This document shows, in pieces, positions 8,660 through 16,637 of a stretch of 64,000 nucleotides of DNA. How positions within the stretch are numbered: the stretch's first letter is position 1; the number at the start of each line of letters is the position of its first letter. The notes beneath the pieces were generated by a model. The model worked only from the letters and a program-made list of their open reading frames with translations. It was not told where the DNA came from and ran no database searches. The DNA is from Jatrophihabitans sp035642535 (GTDB lineage: Bacteria > Actinomycetota > Actinomycetes > Mycobacteriales > Jatrophihabitantaceae), in the NCBI GenBank assembly GCA_035642535.1, contig DASQSE010000153.1:1-64000 (forward strand). Direction: 5' to 3'. Made by a program: the position numbers and the translations under genes.

Positions 8660-9601
8660 CGGCTGTGACGACCGCCGAGCACAACTTCGCGGCACTGACG
8701 GAGCGGCATCGCCACGAGCTACACGTCCACTGCTACCGGATGCTCGCGTCATTCGACGACGCCGAAGACGCGGTGCAGGAGACGTTCCTGCGGGCCTGGC
8801 GCGGGTGGGCGTCGTTCAAGGGCGGCGAGCTGGCTCGCGCCTGGATGTACCGGATCGCCACCAACGTCTGCCTCGACCTCCTGCGCCGGCGCCCGCCACC
8901 CGACCGAGGTGCACTCGTTCGCGGAGGTGCCGTGGCTGCAGCCGTACCCGGACCGGCTCCTCGACCAGTCGGCCACTGACGAGCCCGACGCGGTCGTCGT
9001 GAACCGGGAGACGATCGAGCTCGCGTTCCTCGTCGCACTGCAGGTTCTGCCGCCGCGCCAGCGGGCCGCGTTCATCGCCCGCGACGTGCTCGGCTGGCCG
9101 GCGAGCGAGACCGCGGCGATGCTCGACACGAGCGTCGCCGCCGCGAACAGCGCGCTCCAGCGCGCCCGCACCGCGATGCAGGAGCGGCTGCCCGCGCGCC
9201 GGGCCGAGTGGTCGGCAGCAGCGCCGAACGCCGCGGAGCAGGCGCTGCTCGAGCAGTTCATCGACGCCCACGAACGCTGCGACACCAAGGCCGCACTCGC
9301 GATCGCGGCGACGGACATCCGGGTGACGATGCCGCCGCTGCCCTTCGTCTTTGCCGGCCGCGCCGCACTCGCGCCGCTCATGGCGGACGCGATCGGACCG
9401 AACCGGATGGGCGACTGGCGACTGCTGCCCACCAGCGCCAACCGCATGCCGACCGCGGCGAGCTACCTGCGGCGGCCAGGAGAGGACCGGTTCCAGGGCT
9501 TCAAGCTCGACGTGCTCCGCCTGGCGGCGGGCCGGATCGTGGAGATCACGACCTTCGGGCCCGACCTGTTCGCTGCGTTCGGCCTGCCCGCCACCCTCTG
9601 A
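8656..9601 (+). pseudogene. ECF sigma factor, SigG/SigX5 (TIGR02960-like) with SnoaL-like C-terminus, frameshifted
   Basis: The ATG at 8656 overlaps the VOC stop. The first frame encodes sigma region 2 ('LTERHRHELHVHCYRMLASFDDAEDAVQETFLRAWRGW', 'WMYRIATNVCLDLLRRR') and then loses homology near 8895. From about 8905 a second frame carries 'EVHSFAEVPWLQPYPDRLLD', region 4 ('LVALQVLPPRQRAAFIARDVLGWPASETAAMLDTSVAAANSALQRAR') and a ~110-residue SnoaL/NTF2-like tail ending at 9601. The downstream frame is shifted by one base (one inserted or two lost). Joined, the product would be about 315 residues, close to the ~320 usual for this sigma group, in which 'EVPWLQP-PD' is a hallmark. No anti-sigma gene is adjacent. 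Whether the break is real or an assembly error cannot be told here. Confidence 0.75.
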
Positions 9602-9613
9602 GCCCCCCACCCA

Positions 9614-9665
9614 CGATGATCAAGCACGAATGTGGGCCATCGGCCGAATTTCTGCTTGATCATCG
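9614..9665. repeat. Intergenic palindromic element with 13-bp arms
   Basis: CGATGATCAAGCA (9614-9626) and TGCTTGATCATCG (9653-9665) are perfect inverted arms around a 26-nt centre that itself contains GGCC-ATC-GGCC. It follows the sigma-factor stop and could end that transcript, but there is no T-run; an extragenic palindromic repeat is an alternative. Confidence 0.5.
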
Positions 9666-9675
9666 GGGGAATGGC

Positions 9676-9681
9676 TAGGCT
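9676..9681 (+). promoter_or_regulatory. -10 element for the following small gene
   Basis: TAGGCT lies 7 nt before the ATG at 9689 with no ribosome-binding site, which favours that ATG and a leaderless transcript over the in-frame ATG at 9671. Confidence 0.4.
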
Positions 9682-9688
9682 TGGCGGC

Positions 9689-9976
9689 ATGGCACGTTCC
9701 ACACCTCGCCCGCCGGGCGATCCCGGCCGGCCCACCCCGCGCGAGGCGATCGCCAAGGCCCGGGCTGAGGCCGGGCCGCGGGTCGCGCGGGCGATGGAGT
9801 CGGCGGCGCCGAAGGTCGAGAAGGCCGCCGATCGCGCCGGCAAGCTGTTCGGCACGCTGCGCGACCGCGCCAAGGACACCGCACGCGGGTTCAGCGAGGG
9901 CTACCAGGCCGGCGACGACGAGCAGCCGCCGGAGCAGTCGTCCCGAGGCCGGCGCCCCAAGCCCGGGCCACGCTGA
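9689..9976 (+). CDS. Small charged Ala-rich hypothetical protein
   Basis: 95 residues. The sequence is Pro/Arg-rich at both ends with an amphipathic Ala-Lys-Asp/Glu helix between, about residues 15-65 ('AIAKARAEAGPRVARAMESA', 'VEKAADRAGKLFGTLRDRAKD'). No signal peptide, membrane segment or known domain is visible; it looks cytoplasmic and partly disordered, perhaps nucleic-acid or membrane-surface binding, but that is only inferred from charge. The start is chosen from the -10 element at 9676; the upstream ATG at 9671 would add six residues. It stands alone between the broken sigma factor and gap. Confidence 0.6.
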   Translation: MARSTPRPPGDPGRPTPREAIAKARAEAGPRVARAMESAAPKVEKAADRAGKLFGTLRDRAKDTARGFSEGYQAGDDEQPPEQSSRGRRPKPGPR

Positions 9977-9981
9977 GCCGG

Positions 9982-9997
9982 GACCCGGATCCGGGTC
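9982..9997. promoter_or_regulatory. Perfect 16-bp palindrome upstream of gap
   Basis: GACCCGGATCCGGGTC sits 8 bp after the small gene and about 100 bp before gap; TAGGGT at 10053-10058 is a plausible gap -10. It may be an operator for the glycolytic operon or a short terminator stem without a T-run. Confidence 0.35.
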
Positions 9998-10097
9998 GAA
10001 GGACCTATCCGGAAGTAGCGGACGACCCCGGCCGTCCGGCGACCGCACGGGATAGGGTTTGATCGGAATCCGCACCATCTGCCGAGGAGCGATAGCA

Positions 10098-11102
10098 GTG
10101 ACCGTACGTGTTGGCATCAACGGCTTCGGCCGGATCGGGCGCAACTTCTACCGGGCCGTGCTGGCCGCGGGTGCTGACATCGAGGTCGTCGGTGTCAATG
10201 ACATCACGGACAACGCATCGCTGGCCCATCTACTCAAATACGATTCGATCCTCGGTCGCTTCCCCGGTGAGGTGAGCGCCACCGAGGACGCGATCACCGT
10301 CAACGGGAAGTCCTTCAAGGCCTTCGCGCAGACCGACCCGACCCAGCTGCCCTGGGCCGACCTCGGCGCCGATGTGGTGCTCGAGTCCACCGGCCGGTTC
10401 ACCGACGCGACCAAGGCCAAGGTGCACCTGGATCAGGGCGCTAAGAAGGTCATCATCTCCGCGCCGGCGAAGAACGAGGACGTCACGGTTGTCATCGGCG
10501 TCAATGACGGCGACTACGACCCCGCCAAGCACTCGATCATCTCGAACGCCTCGTGCACGACCAACTGCCTCGCCCCGTTGGCCAAGGTGCTCAACGACAC
10601 CTACGGCATCGAGCGCGGCCTGATGACCACCATCCACGCGTACACGCAGGATCAGAACCTGCAGGACGCACCGCACAAGGACATGCGCCGGGCGCGCGCC
10701 GCAGCGCTGAACATCGTCCCGACGACCACCGGCGCCGCGAAGGCGATCGGTCTCGTGCTGCCGGAGCTGAAGGGCAAGCTGGACGGCTACGCGCTGCGCG
10801 TGCCGATCCCGACGGGCAGCGCCACCGACCTCACCGTGACGGTCGGCCGGGACACCACCGCCGAGGACGTCAAGGCCGCCTACAAGGCCGCGGCGGACGG
10901 CCCGCTGAAGGGGATCCTGACCTACACCGAGGACCCGATCGTCAGCAGCGACATCGTCACCGATCCCGCCTCCTGCATCTTCGACGCCGGCCTCACGAAG
11001 GTCATCGGCAACCAGGTGAAGGTCGTCGGCTGGTACGACAACGAGTGGGGTTACTCGAATCGCATCATCGACTTGATCCAGCTCGTCGGCGGCTCTCTGT
11101 AG
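10098..11102 (+). CDS. gap: Glyceraldehyde-3-phosphate dehydrogenase, type I
   Basis: 334 residues, standard length. The enzyme oxidises glyceraldehyde 3-phosphate to 1,3-bisphosphoglycerate with NAD in the cytoplasm. The Rossmann motif 'VGINGFGRIGRNF' is at the N-terminus, the catalytic cysteine is C153 in 'SNASCTTNCLAPL', and 'WYDNEWGYSNR' is the conserved C-terminal element. The GTG at 10098 is preferred over an upstream in-frame TTG because GAGGAG lies at the right distance before it. It is the first gene of gap-pgk-tpiA, with only 9 bp before pgk. Confidence 0.97.
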   Translation: MTVRVGINGFGRIGRNFYRAVLAAGADIEVVGVNDITDNASLAHLLKYDSILGRFPGEVSATEDAITVNGKSFKAFAQTDPTQLPWADLGADVVLESTGRFTDATKAKVHLDQGAKKVIISAPAKNEDVTVVIGVNDGDYDPAKHSIISNASCTTNCLAPLAKVLNDTYGIERGLMTTIHAYTQDQNLQDAPHKDMRRARAAALNIVPTTTGAAKAIGLVLPELKGKLDGYALRVPIPTGSATDLTVTVGRDTTAEDVKAAYKAAADGPLKGILTYTEDPIVSSDIVTDPASCIFDAGLTKVIGNQVKVVGWYDNEWGYSNRIIDLIQLVGGSL

Positions 11103-11111
11103 GCCGGACGC

Positions 11112-12320
11112 ATGCGGACCCTCGATGATCTGATCAAGCACGGGGTCAAGGGCCGGCGCATCCTGGTCCGCTCTGATCTCAACGTCCCGATCAAGGACAA
11201 GCGGGTCACCGACGACCTGCGCGTCCGCGCCTCGCTGCCGGTGATCACCCGGCTCCTCGACCACGGCGCGCGGGTGATCGTCGCCGCGCACCTCGGTCGG
11301 CCGAAGGGCGCACCCGATCCGGCGTACTCGTTGGGCCCGGTCGCCGATCGCCTGGCTCAACTGCTCGGCCGGCCCGTCGAGTTCGCGCTCGACACGATCG
11401 GCCAGAGCGCCCGGCTGCTCGCGGCGGAGTTGAAGGACGGCGAGTTGCTGCTCCTCGAGAACGTCCGCTTCAACCCTGGGGAGACGAGCAAGGACGACAT
11501 CGAGCGCGCCCAGTTCGCGCGCTGCCTGGCGTTTCTGACCGGCGGTGAGGACGAGGGCGGCGCCTACGTCGCGGACGCGTTCGGCGCGGTGCACCGCAAG
11601 CACGCATCGGTGTACGACATCGCGAGACTGCTGCCGCACTACTGCGGCGATCTCGTGCGCGACGAGGTCGCGGTGCTCACCGAGCTCAGCGGTGACCCGA
11701 AGCGTCCTTACGTCGTCGTGCTCGGCGGCTCGAAGGTCAGCGACAAGCTGGCCGTGATCGAGTCGCTGCTGCCGCGGGTCGACCGGCTGCTGGTGGGCGG
11801 CGGCATGTGCTTCACGTTCCTCGCTGCGCAGGGCCACGAGATCGGCGACTCGCTGGTCGAGGAGGAGCAGATCCCGAACTGCGAGCGATTCCTCGACGAG
11901 TCCGGTGACAAGATCGTGCTGCCGGCGGACATCGTGGTCGCCGCGGAAGCGACCGAGGACGCCGCGACTCAGACCGTCCCGGCCGACGCAATCCCGCCCG
12001 GCGGCAAGGGCCTCGACATCGGCCCGGAGACGGTGCAGCGGTTCGCCGCGGTGCTGGCCGACGCCGAGACGGTGTTCTGGAACGGTCCGATGGGCGTGTT
12101 CGAGGTGGCACCGTTCGCAGCAGGCACGAAGGGCGTCGCCGAAGCAGTGGCGGCGTCCCATGGTCTTTCGGTGGTCGGTGGTGGCGACTCGGCAGCGGCG
12201 GTCCGCAAGCTGGGGCTGGACAAGAACGTGTTCACGCACATCTCCACCGGTGGCGGAGCGTCGCTGGAGTACCTCGAGGGCAAGGAGCTGCCGGGCGTTG
12301 CCGTTCTGGAAGAGATCTGA
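11112..12320 (+). CDS. pgk: Phosphoglycerate kinase
   Basis: 402 residues. It transfers phosphate from 1,3-bisphosphoglycerate to ADP. The signature 'ILVRSDLNVPIKDKRVTDDLR' near the N-terminus, 'LLLLENVRFNPGE', and the nucleotide-binding C-terminal segment 'GGGDSAAAVRKLGLD...HISTGGGASLEYLEG' are all present. It has an ATG start with no strong ribosome-binding site 9 bp after gap, and its stop is followed one base later by the tpiA start, so coupled translation along the operon is likely. Confidence 0.97.
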   Translation: MRTLDDLIKHGVKGRRILVRSDLNVPIKDKRVTDDLRVRASLPVITRLLDHGARVIVAAHLGRPKGAPDPAYSLGPVADRLAQLLGRPVEFALDTIGQSARLLAAELKDGELLLLENVRFNPGETSKDDIERAQFARCLAFLTGGEDEGGAYVADAFGAVHRKHASVYDIARLLPHYCGDLVRDEVAVLTELSGDPKRPYVVVLGGSKVSDKLAVIESLLPRVDRLLVGGGMCFTFLAAQGHEIGDSLVEEEQIPNCERFLDESGDKIVLPADIVVAAEATEDAATQTVPADAIPPGGKGLDIGPETVQRFAAVLADAETVFWNGPMGVFEVAPFAAGTKGVAEAVAASHGLSVVGGGDSAAAVRKLGLDKNVFTHISTGGGASLEYLEGKELPGVAVLEEI

Positions 12321-12321
12321 C

Positions 12322-13143
12322 GTGGCCGAGAAACCGACGGCGCCGCTACCGCCATCCGGCCGGCGCCCGCTCATCGCGGGCAACTGGAAGATGAACTACA
12401 CCCACCTCGAGGCGATCGGGCTCACCCAGAAGCTCGCCTTCGGGCTGACACCTGAACAATGCGCGGCCGTCGAGGTGGTGCTGCTGCCACCGTTCGTCAG
12501 CATCCGGAGCGTGCAGACGCTCATCGACGGCGACAACGTGCCGATCCGCTACGGCGCGCAGGATCTCTCGCCGCATGACTCGGGTGCCTACACCGGCGAC
12601 GTGTCCGGGCCGATGCTGGCCAAGCTCGGCTGCAGCTACGTCGTCGTCGGGCACTCCGAGCGGCGCGAGTACCACCACGAGGACGACGCGCTCGTGAACA
12701 CCAAGGTGCAGGCGGCGTACCGCAACGATCTAACCCCGATCCTGTGCATCGGCGAGCCCGAGCTCGTGCGCGACGAAGGCGGGCATGTCCTGCACACGAC
12801 CGACCAGCTCGGCGCGGCGCTCGCCGGCGTGAGCGCCGAGCAGGCCGAGACGCTGGTCGTGGCGTACGAGCCGATCTGGGCGATCGGCACCGGCAAGGTC
12901 GCTACTCCGGAGGATGCGCAGGAGGTGTGCGAGGCGATCCGCACGCACCTGGGCCAGCTCTATACGCCCGAGCTCGCAGCCGGCGTGCGCGTCCTCTACG
13001 GCGGATCGGTGAAGGCGTCGAACGCCGGCGAGATTGTGGCGCAACCGGACATCGACGGCGCACTGGTCGGCGGCGCGAGTCTCGACCCGGTCGAATTCAC
13101 TGCGATCTGTGTTGCTGCGGCCGATCCGGTGCCGGCCGGCTGA
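12322..13143 (+). CDS. tpiA: Triosephosphate isomerase
   Basis: 273 residues; interconverts dihydroxyacetone phosphate and glyceraldehyde 3-phosphate. The catalytic lysine is K23 in 'GNWKMN', the catalytic histidine is in 'VVVGHSERR', the catalytic glutamate in 'VAYEPIWAIGTGK', and the phosphate loop is 'LYGGSVKASN'. The GTG start one base after the pgk stop gives a 12-residue Pro-rich extension before the usual beginning of the family; a later start is not supported by an obvious in-frame ATG. Confidence 0.96.
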   Translation: MAEKPTAPLPPSGRRPLIAGNWKMNYTHLEAIGLTQKLAFGLTPEQCAAVEVVLLPPFVSIRSVQTLIDGDNVPIRYGAQDLSPHDSGAYTGDVSGPMLAKLGCSYVVVGHSERREYHHEDDALVNTKVQAAYRNDLTPILCIGEPELVRDEGGHVLHTTDQLGAALAGVSAEQAETLVVAYEPIWAIGTGKVATPEDAQEVCEAIRTHLGQLYTPELAAGVRVLYGGSVKASNAGEIVAQPDIDGALVGGASLDPVEFTAICVAAADPVPAG

Positions 13144-13177
13144 TCCCCTCCTCTGACGTCCTCCGCAATTCGGCAGG

Positions 13178-13183
13178 TAACCT
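13178..13183 (+). promoter_or_regulatory. Possible -10 element upstream of secG
   Basis: TAACCT, with TGACGT 18 bp upstream as a weak -35, lies 52 bp before the secG ATG, so secG-rbpA may be expressed separately from the glycolytic genes. Confidence 0.3.
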
Positions 13184-13235
13184 TGTGCGTCAACCCATTC
13201 GATTCCCCCACCGAACCAGCTGAGGCATTCGACAA

Positions 13236-13472
13236 ATGATCCTGACGCTCTCGATCGTGTTGATCGTCGCGAGCCTGCTGCTCATCGTGCTGATCCTGCT
13301 GCACCGCGGCAAAGGTGGCGGCCTCTCGTCGATGCTCGGTGGCTCGTTCTACTCGAGCCTGTCCGGCTCGTCGGTGGTCGAGCGCAACCTCGACCGGCTC
13401 ACCATCATCGCGGGCGCGGTGTGGGCGATCAGCATCGTCGGGCTCGCCCTGCTCTATAAAAACCAGGCGTAA
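13236..13472 (+). CDS. secG: Preprotein translocase subunit SecG
   Basis: 78 residues with two membrane helices (about 3-22 and 56-75) separated by the conserved loop 'HRGKGGGLSSMLGGSFYSSLSGSSVVERNLDRLT'-type segment (residues ~24-54). SecG assists SecYE during protein export. Its place directly after tpiA is a common actinobacterial arrangement. An upstream TAACCT may be its own promoter, and rbpA follows within 40 bp. Confidence 0.94.
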   Translation: MILTLSIVLIVASLLLIVLILLHRGKGGGLSSMLGGSFYSSLSGSSVVERNLDRLTIIAGAVWAISIVGLALLYKNQA

Positions 13473-13510
13473 CCCGCTGTCGGCCTAACTGAAGAGAAGA
13501 GGACACAAAC

Positions 13511-13855
13511 GTGGCTGGTGGCAGTGCCATTCGGGGGAGCCGGGTCGGGGCCGGTCCGATGGGCGAGAACGAACGCGGTGAGTCCGCGCCGCGTCAGTAC
13601 ATTTCCTTTTTCTGCGCGAACGGCCACGAGGTGCGTCCGGCGTTCGCGCTCGACGCCGCGCTGCCAGACACCTGGGACTGTCCGCGGTGCGGCTTTCCGG
13701 CCGGCAGGCAGTCGGAGGCGCCGCCGAACGCGCCGCGCAACGAGCCTTACAAGACACACCTCGCCTACGTGAAGGAGCGACGCTCCGACGCGGACGGCGC
13801 CGCGATCCTCGAAGAGGCGCTCCAGCGGCTGCGCGCCCGCCGCGGCGAAGGCTAG
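13511..13855 (+). CDS. rbpA: RNA polymerase-binding protein RbpA
   Basis: 114 residues from GTG after a GAAGAGAAGAGGA purine tract. RbpA is an actinobacteria-specific factor that binds core RNA polymerase and the principal sigma factor and stabilises open complexes. The basic linker ('GSAIRGSRVGAGPMGENERG'), the zinc-type core ('YISFFCANGHEVRPAF', 'WDCPRCGFPAG') and the sigma-interaction domain ('PYKTHLAYVKERRSDADGAAILEEALQRLR') are in the normal order. It is downstream of secG, possibly cotranscribed. Confidence 0.95.
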   Translation: MAGGSAIRGSRVGAGPMGENERGESAPRQYISFFCANGHEVRPAFALDAALPDTWDCPRCGFPAGRQSEAPPNAPRNEPYKTHLAYVKERRSDADGAAILEEALQRLRARRGEG

Positions 13856-13963
13856 CAGTGCCACCTCGCTGGTGATCTTGTGCTGATTCCGGTGCCATGA
13901 CGCCGCGAACCGCACCAGATCAGCCGGCCGTTCTGCCGATGTCCGATCTGCAGGGCGCGCGAT

Positions 13964-14629
13964 TCAGTCGAAAACGAAGGACTCGCGAGCCTGTGCCTCG
14001 GTGAGGTGTTCAGGATCGAGGTGGCCGTCCGAGACCGATGCGACGTACAGCCACCCACAGCGCGGGCACCGGAGCAGGACGGCTCGTTGATCGTCGCGAA
14101 CTGCGACCTGCTGTACATCCCCGGCGACGAGATGCGCGTCGACCGAGCAATAGGCACAACCCCGCGCGTGCGTTGGGCCCGCGGCGCCGGGGGGCTTCAT
14201 GACTGCCCACCATGCGACGAATAGGCCGAGCCACGCCGCGGCCGCGGCCGCGGCGCCGAGCTTCGCGTAGTCAGGGGTCCAGGCCGGTGCAGACACGATC
14301 CGTAGCACCGCGCCGGTGAGTGCGCCGGCAAGTGCAAACCCGCCCGCCAGCACCGACCATGCCGAGTCCAACCGGCGCCGCGCCGCCCAGACGAGCAGCG
14401 CGAGCAAACCGCATGCTCCGATCGCCATCGCGAGAACTGTCGCGATCTCGGCCACCGCACCGGGCAGCACAATCACTCGCCACGCCCGGTGCGGAGCCGC
14501 CTCGCTCATCGGCGTCGGGGCGCCGAGCAACCAGAAGATCAGGGCGCCGCAACCAGTCGCGACAAGCAGCGAAGCCATGACAAATCGCCCCTTGGGCGCG
14601 CTGTCGGCCCGCTCCACGTCGTGCTGCAC
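13964..14629 (-). CDS. Membrane protein with C-terminal zinc-ribbon-like domain
   Basis: Up to 221 residues. Four hydrophobic helices are visible at about 18-37, 55-80, 90-112 and 124-146, followed by a cytoplasmic-looking domain with two Cys pairs ('GCAYCSVDAH' and 'RCPRCGWLYVA') that could bind zinc, and an acidic tail. I do not recognise a named family. The start is uncertain: GTG 14629 gives a 17-residue polar leader, while ATG 14578 starts just before the first helix. It is convergent with rbpA. The ~250 bp upstream (14630-14882) show no other feature I can support. Confidence 0.6.
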   Translation of the reverse strand: MQHDVERADSAPKGRFVMASLLVATGCGALIFWLLGAPTPMSEAAPHRAWRVIVLPGAVAEIATVLAMAIGACGLLALLVWAARRRLDSAWSVLAGGFALAGALTGAVLRIVSAPAWTPDYAKLGAAAAAAAWLGLFVAWWAVMKPPGAAGPTHARGCAYCSVDAHLVAGDVQQVAVRDDQRAVLLRCPRCGWLYVASVSDGHLDPEHLTEAQARESFVFD

Positions 14630-14882
14630 GACGGCAACCTTTCCGCGCCGCAGTCACGATCGCGAACGGCAGTTCGTAACGATTCAGTAGGCCTAGCACG
14701 GCGCGTCGTCGCGCTGCCGCTGAAGATGTGCCGAGACAGGGCGGAGTGAAGGCAGCCCGAATTTGGGATCACCTCAGCCAGCGCGGCATAACGTGGCCCG
14801 AGGCGTGTTAGTCGAGGCGACTATCGGGGCCGGTGCGGGCAGCCGGCCAGCGCCTGAGATCACCGGAGGGCTACGGTTTCGG

Positions 14883-15654
14883 GTGGCCACGAAGATCAAG
14901 GAGTGGTACGCCGCAAGGCAGTACAGCGAGCAGTTCGTGGAGATCGTCAATGCATGCGAGTTCTTACGCGCACATGCGAATGTGCGTCAACGTCTACCTA
15001 CGTAAAGATCGGCACTACCGAGTCTTGGACGTCGGGTCACGCAAGCTGGGCGGCAAGCTTCCCACGCATCGCCGGTTGCTCAGGGACTACGACCACGAGT
15101 ACGTCGGGGCAGACGTGCGGCCGGGGCGCAACGTCGATGTCGTGATGGAGCAGCCTTTCCGGTTCCCGTTCAAGGCCAACAGCTTCGACGTGGTGATGAG
15201 CAACCAGGCCTTCGAGCACATTTCCTTTCCATGGGTGACGTTCCTCGAAATGTGCCGCGTTGCGAACCCGGGCGGGTTGATCTTCATCATCGCACCGTCG
15301 CGCGGTCAGCGGCACGGTCGGGAGGACTGCTGGCGCTATTACCCGGATTCCTGGCGTGCGCTCGCGGCGATCGGGCGGATGGACCTTGTCGAGTCCTTCG
15401 TCGACCTGCCGCCGACCCTGCCGAGCGGCCGACCCGACTACGCGACAGTTGGGCGAAACTGGTGGGGCGACTCGGTGGGCGTGTTCCGCAAGCCGGCGAA
15501 GTACTCGCAGATCGTGCGGTTCGTCGGCGCAGTGAATACGTGGTGGGCGAACCGAGTTGGCGGCATCGAACACATCGCGGTTCCACCGGTGCGTCCGCAA
15601 CGGCAGCAGATCAGCGCCAGGTTCGGCGAAGCAGGGCAGCGACTGCGAGCCTGA
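14883..15654 (+). pseudogene. Class I SAM-dependent methyltransferase, apparently frameshifted near its N-terminus
   Basis: From GTG 14883 one frame gives 'KIKEWYAARQYSEQFVEIV' and 'NACEFLRAH', which resembles the start of this methyltransferase group, but it stops at about 15003. From about 14968 a second frame gives 'AHMRMCVNVYLRKDRHYRVL' and then motif I 'LDVGSR', 'NSFDVVMSNQAFEHI', 'LEMCRVANPGGLIFIIAPSRG' and a complete C-terminus. The two meet around 14961-14970 with about two bases missing. The longer second part could start on its own at ATG 14974, lacking ~30 residues, so the gene may still be functional. The group is often found in cell-surface glycan loci, but nothing of that kind is next to it. 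Confidence 0.6.
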
Positions 15655-15872
15655 GCACTGCCTCGAACACCCCGCGGACACGTCACGCTGCCGATCTTGG
15701 GCAGTGATAGTCGCGCGATGCTCGGCGGCTGACGCACCAACAGGCAGGCCTGCTCACGCATGGGTATCGGTCCGACGTCGTCGTGACTGCCCGCGTTGCC
15801 GCCACGCCGATGTCGATCTGGCGCGTGCTGAGAACGCCAGGGTCGGCCGCGGCCCGGAACGGGAAGGTGAGC

Positions 15873-16637
15873 TCAGGTAGTCGGCAGCTTCGCCGCGGCG
15901 TCCTCGTCGATCAGCCAGAGTGTGTGGTCGCGACCGCGCGGTCCGGAGGCAGGCACCTGTACCCGATCGCTACCGCTGAGCGCACGCACCACCGCGTCCG
16001 CCTTGCCGTCGCCGGAAGCGACGAACCACACTTCACGTGCTGCGTCGAGCGCGGGAAAGGTCAACGACAAGCGGATCGGCGGCGGCTTGGGGGAGTCGTG
16101 CACCGCGATCACAGACGCGTCCAGCACCGCGGTCCCGGGGTGGCCGGGGAAGAGTGACGCGCAGTGGCCGTCCGGCCCGACACCGAGCAGCACGAGGTCG
16201 AACGACGGCACTGTGCTGTCAGTGCCGTCGTTGCCGCCGGCCGCGTCGCCGAGTTCGGCGGCGTAGGAGTCGGCGGCAGCGTCCGCGTCGGTGCCGAACC
16301 CGGCATCCGATGCCGGCATTCGATGGAGATGGGCGGGCTCGACGGCGACGTGGTCGAACAGCAGGGACATCGCGGGGGCATCGTTGCGCTCGTCGGAGTC
16401 GGCGGGGACGTAACGCTCGTCGCCCCACCAGACGTGCACGCCTGCCCAGTGCACGTCGGGCTCGGCGCGCAGCGCACCGAGCACCTGCTCGAGGATGCCG
16501 CCGCCGGTTACGACCAGGTGCGCCTGGCCGCGGGCGGTCAGCGCGGCCCGCAGCGTGGCAGCGGCGCGGGACGCAGCCTCGTCAGCCAACGCTGCAGCCG
16601 AGGTCGAGACGATGATTTGAGGTGGCGGCGCGCTCAC
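15873..16637 (-). CDS. pgl: 6-phosphogluconolactonase
   Basis: 254 residues of the DevB/SOL family; hydrolyses 6-phosphogluconolactone to 6-phosphogluconate in the oxidative pentose-phosphate pathway. Conserved elements: 'HLVVTGGGIL', 'VHVWWGDERYVPADSDERN', 'DLVLLGVGPDGHCASLFPGHP' and 'RLSLTFPALDAAREVWFVASG'. It is the last gene of the tkt-tal-zwf-opcA-pgl operon and overlaps the end of opcA by 4 nt. The 218 bp after its stop (15655-15872) are shared with the convergent methyltransferase gene and show no convincing feature. Confidence 0.94.
   Translation of the reverse strand: MSAPPPQIIVSTSAAALADEAASRAAATLRAALTARGQAHLVVTGGGILEQVLGALRAEPDVHWAGVHVWWGDERYVPADSDERNDAPAMSLLFDHVAVEPAHLHRMPASDAGFGTDADAAADSYAAELGDAAGGNDGTDSTVPSFDLVLLGVGPDGHCASLFPGHPGTAVLDASVIAVHDSPKPPPIRLSLTFPALDAAREVWFVASGDGKADAVVRALSGSDRVQVPASGPRGRDHTLWLIDEDAAAKLPTT

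Noticed and set aside
13873..13922. Degenerate inverted repeat TGATCT...AGATCA after rbpA
   Set aside because: Only the ends pair well; not enough to call a terminator between the convergent genes.
15655..15872. Possible small ORF near 15783 between the methyltransferase and pgl
   Set aside because: No ribosome-binding site or promoter-like hexamer, no recognisable domain, and it runs into pgl on the opposite strand.
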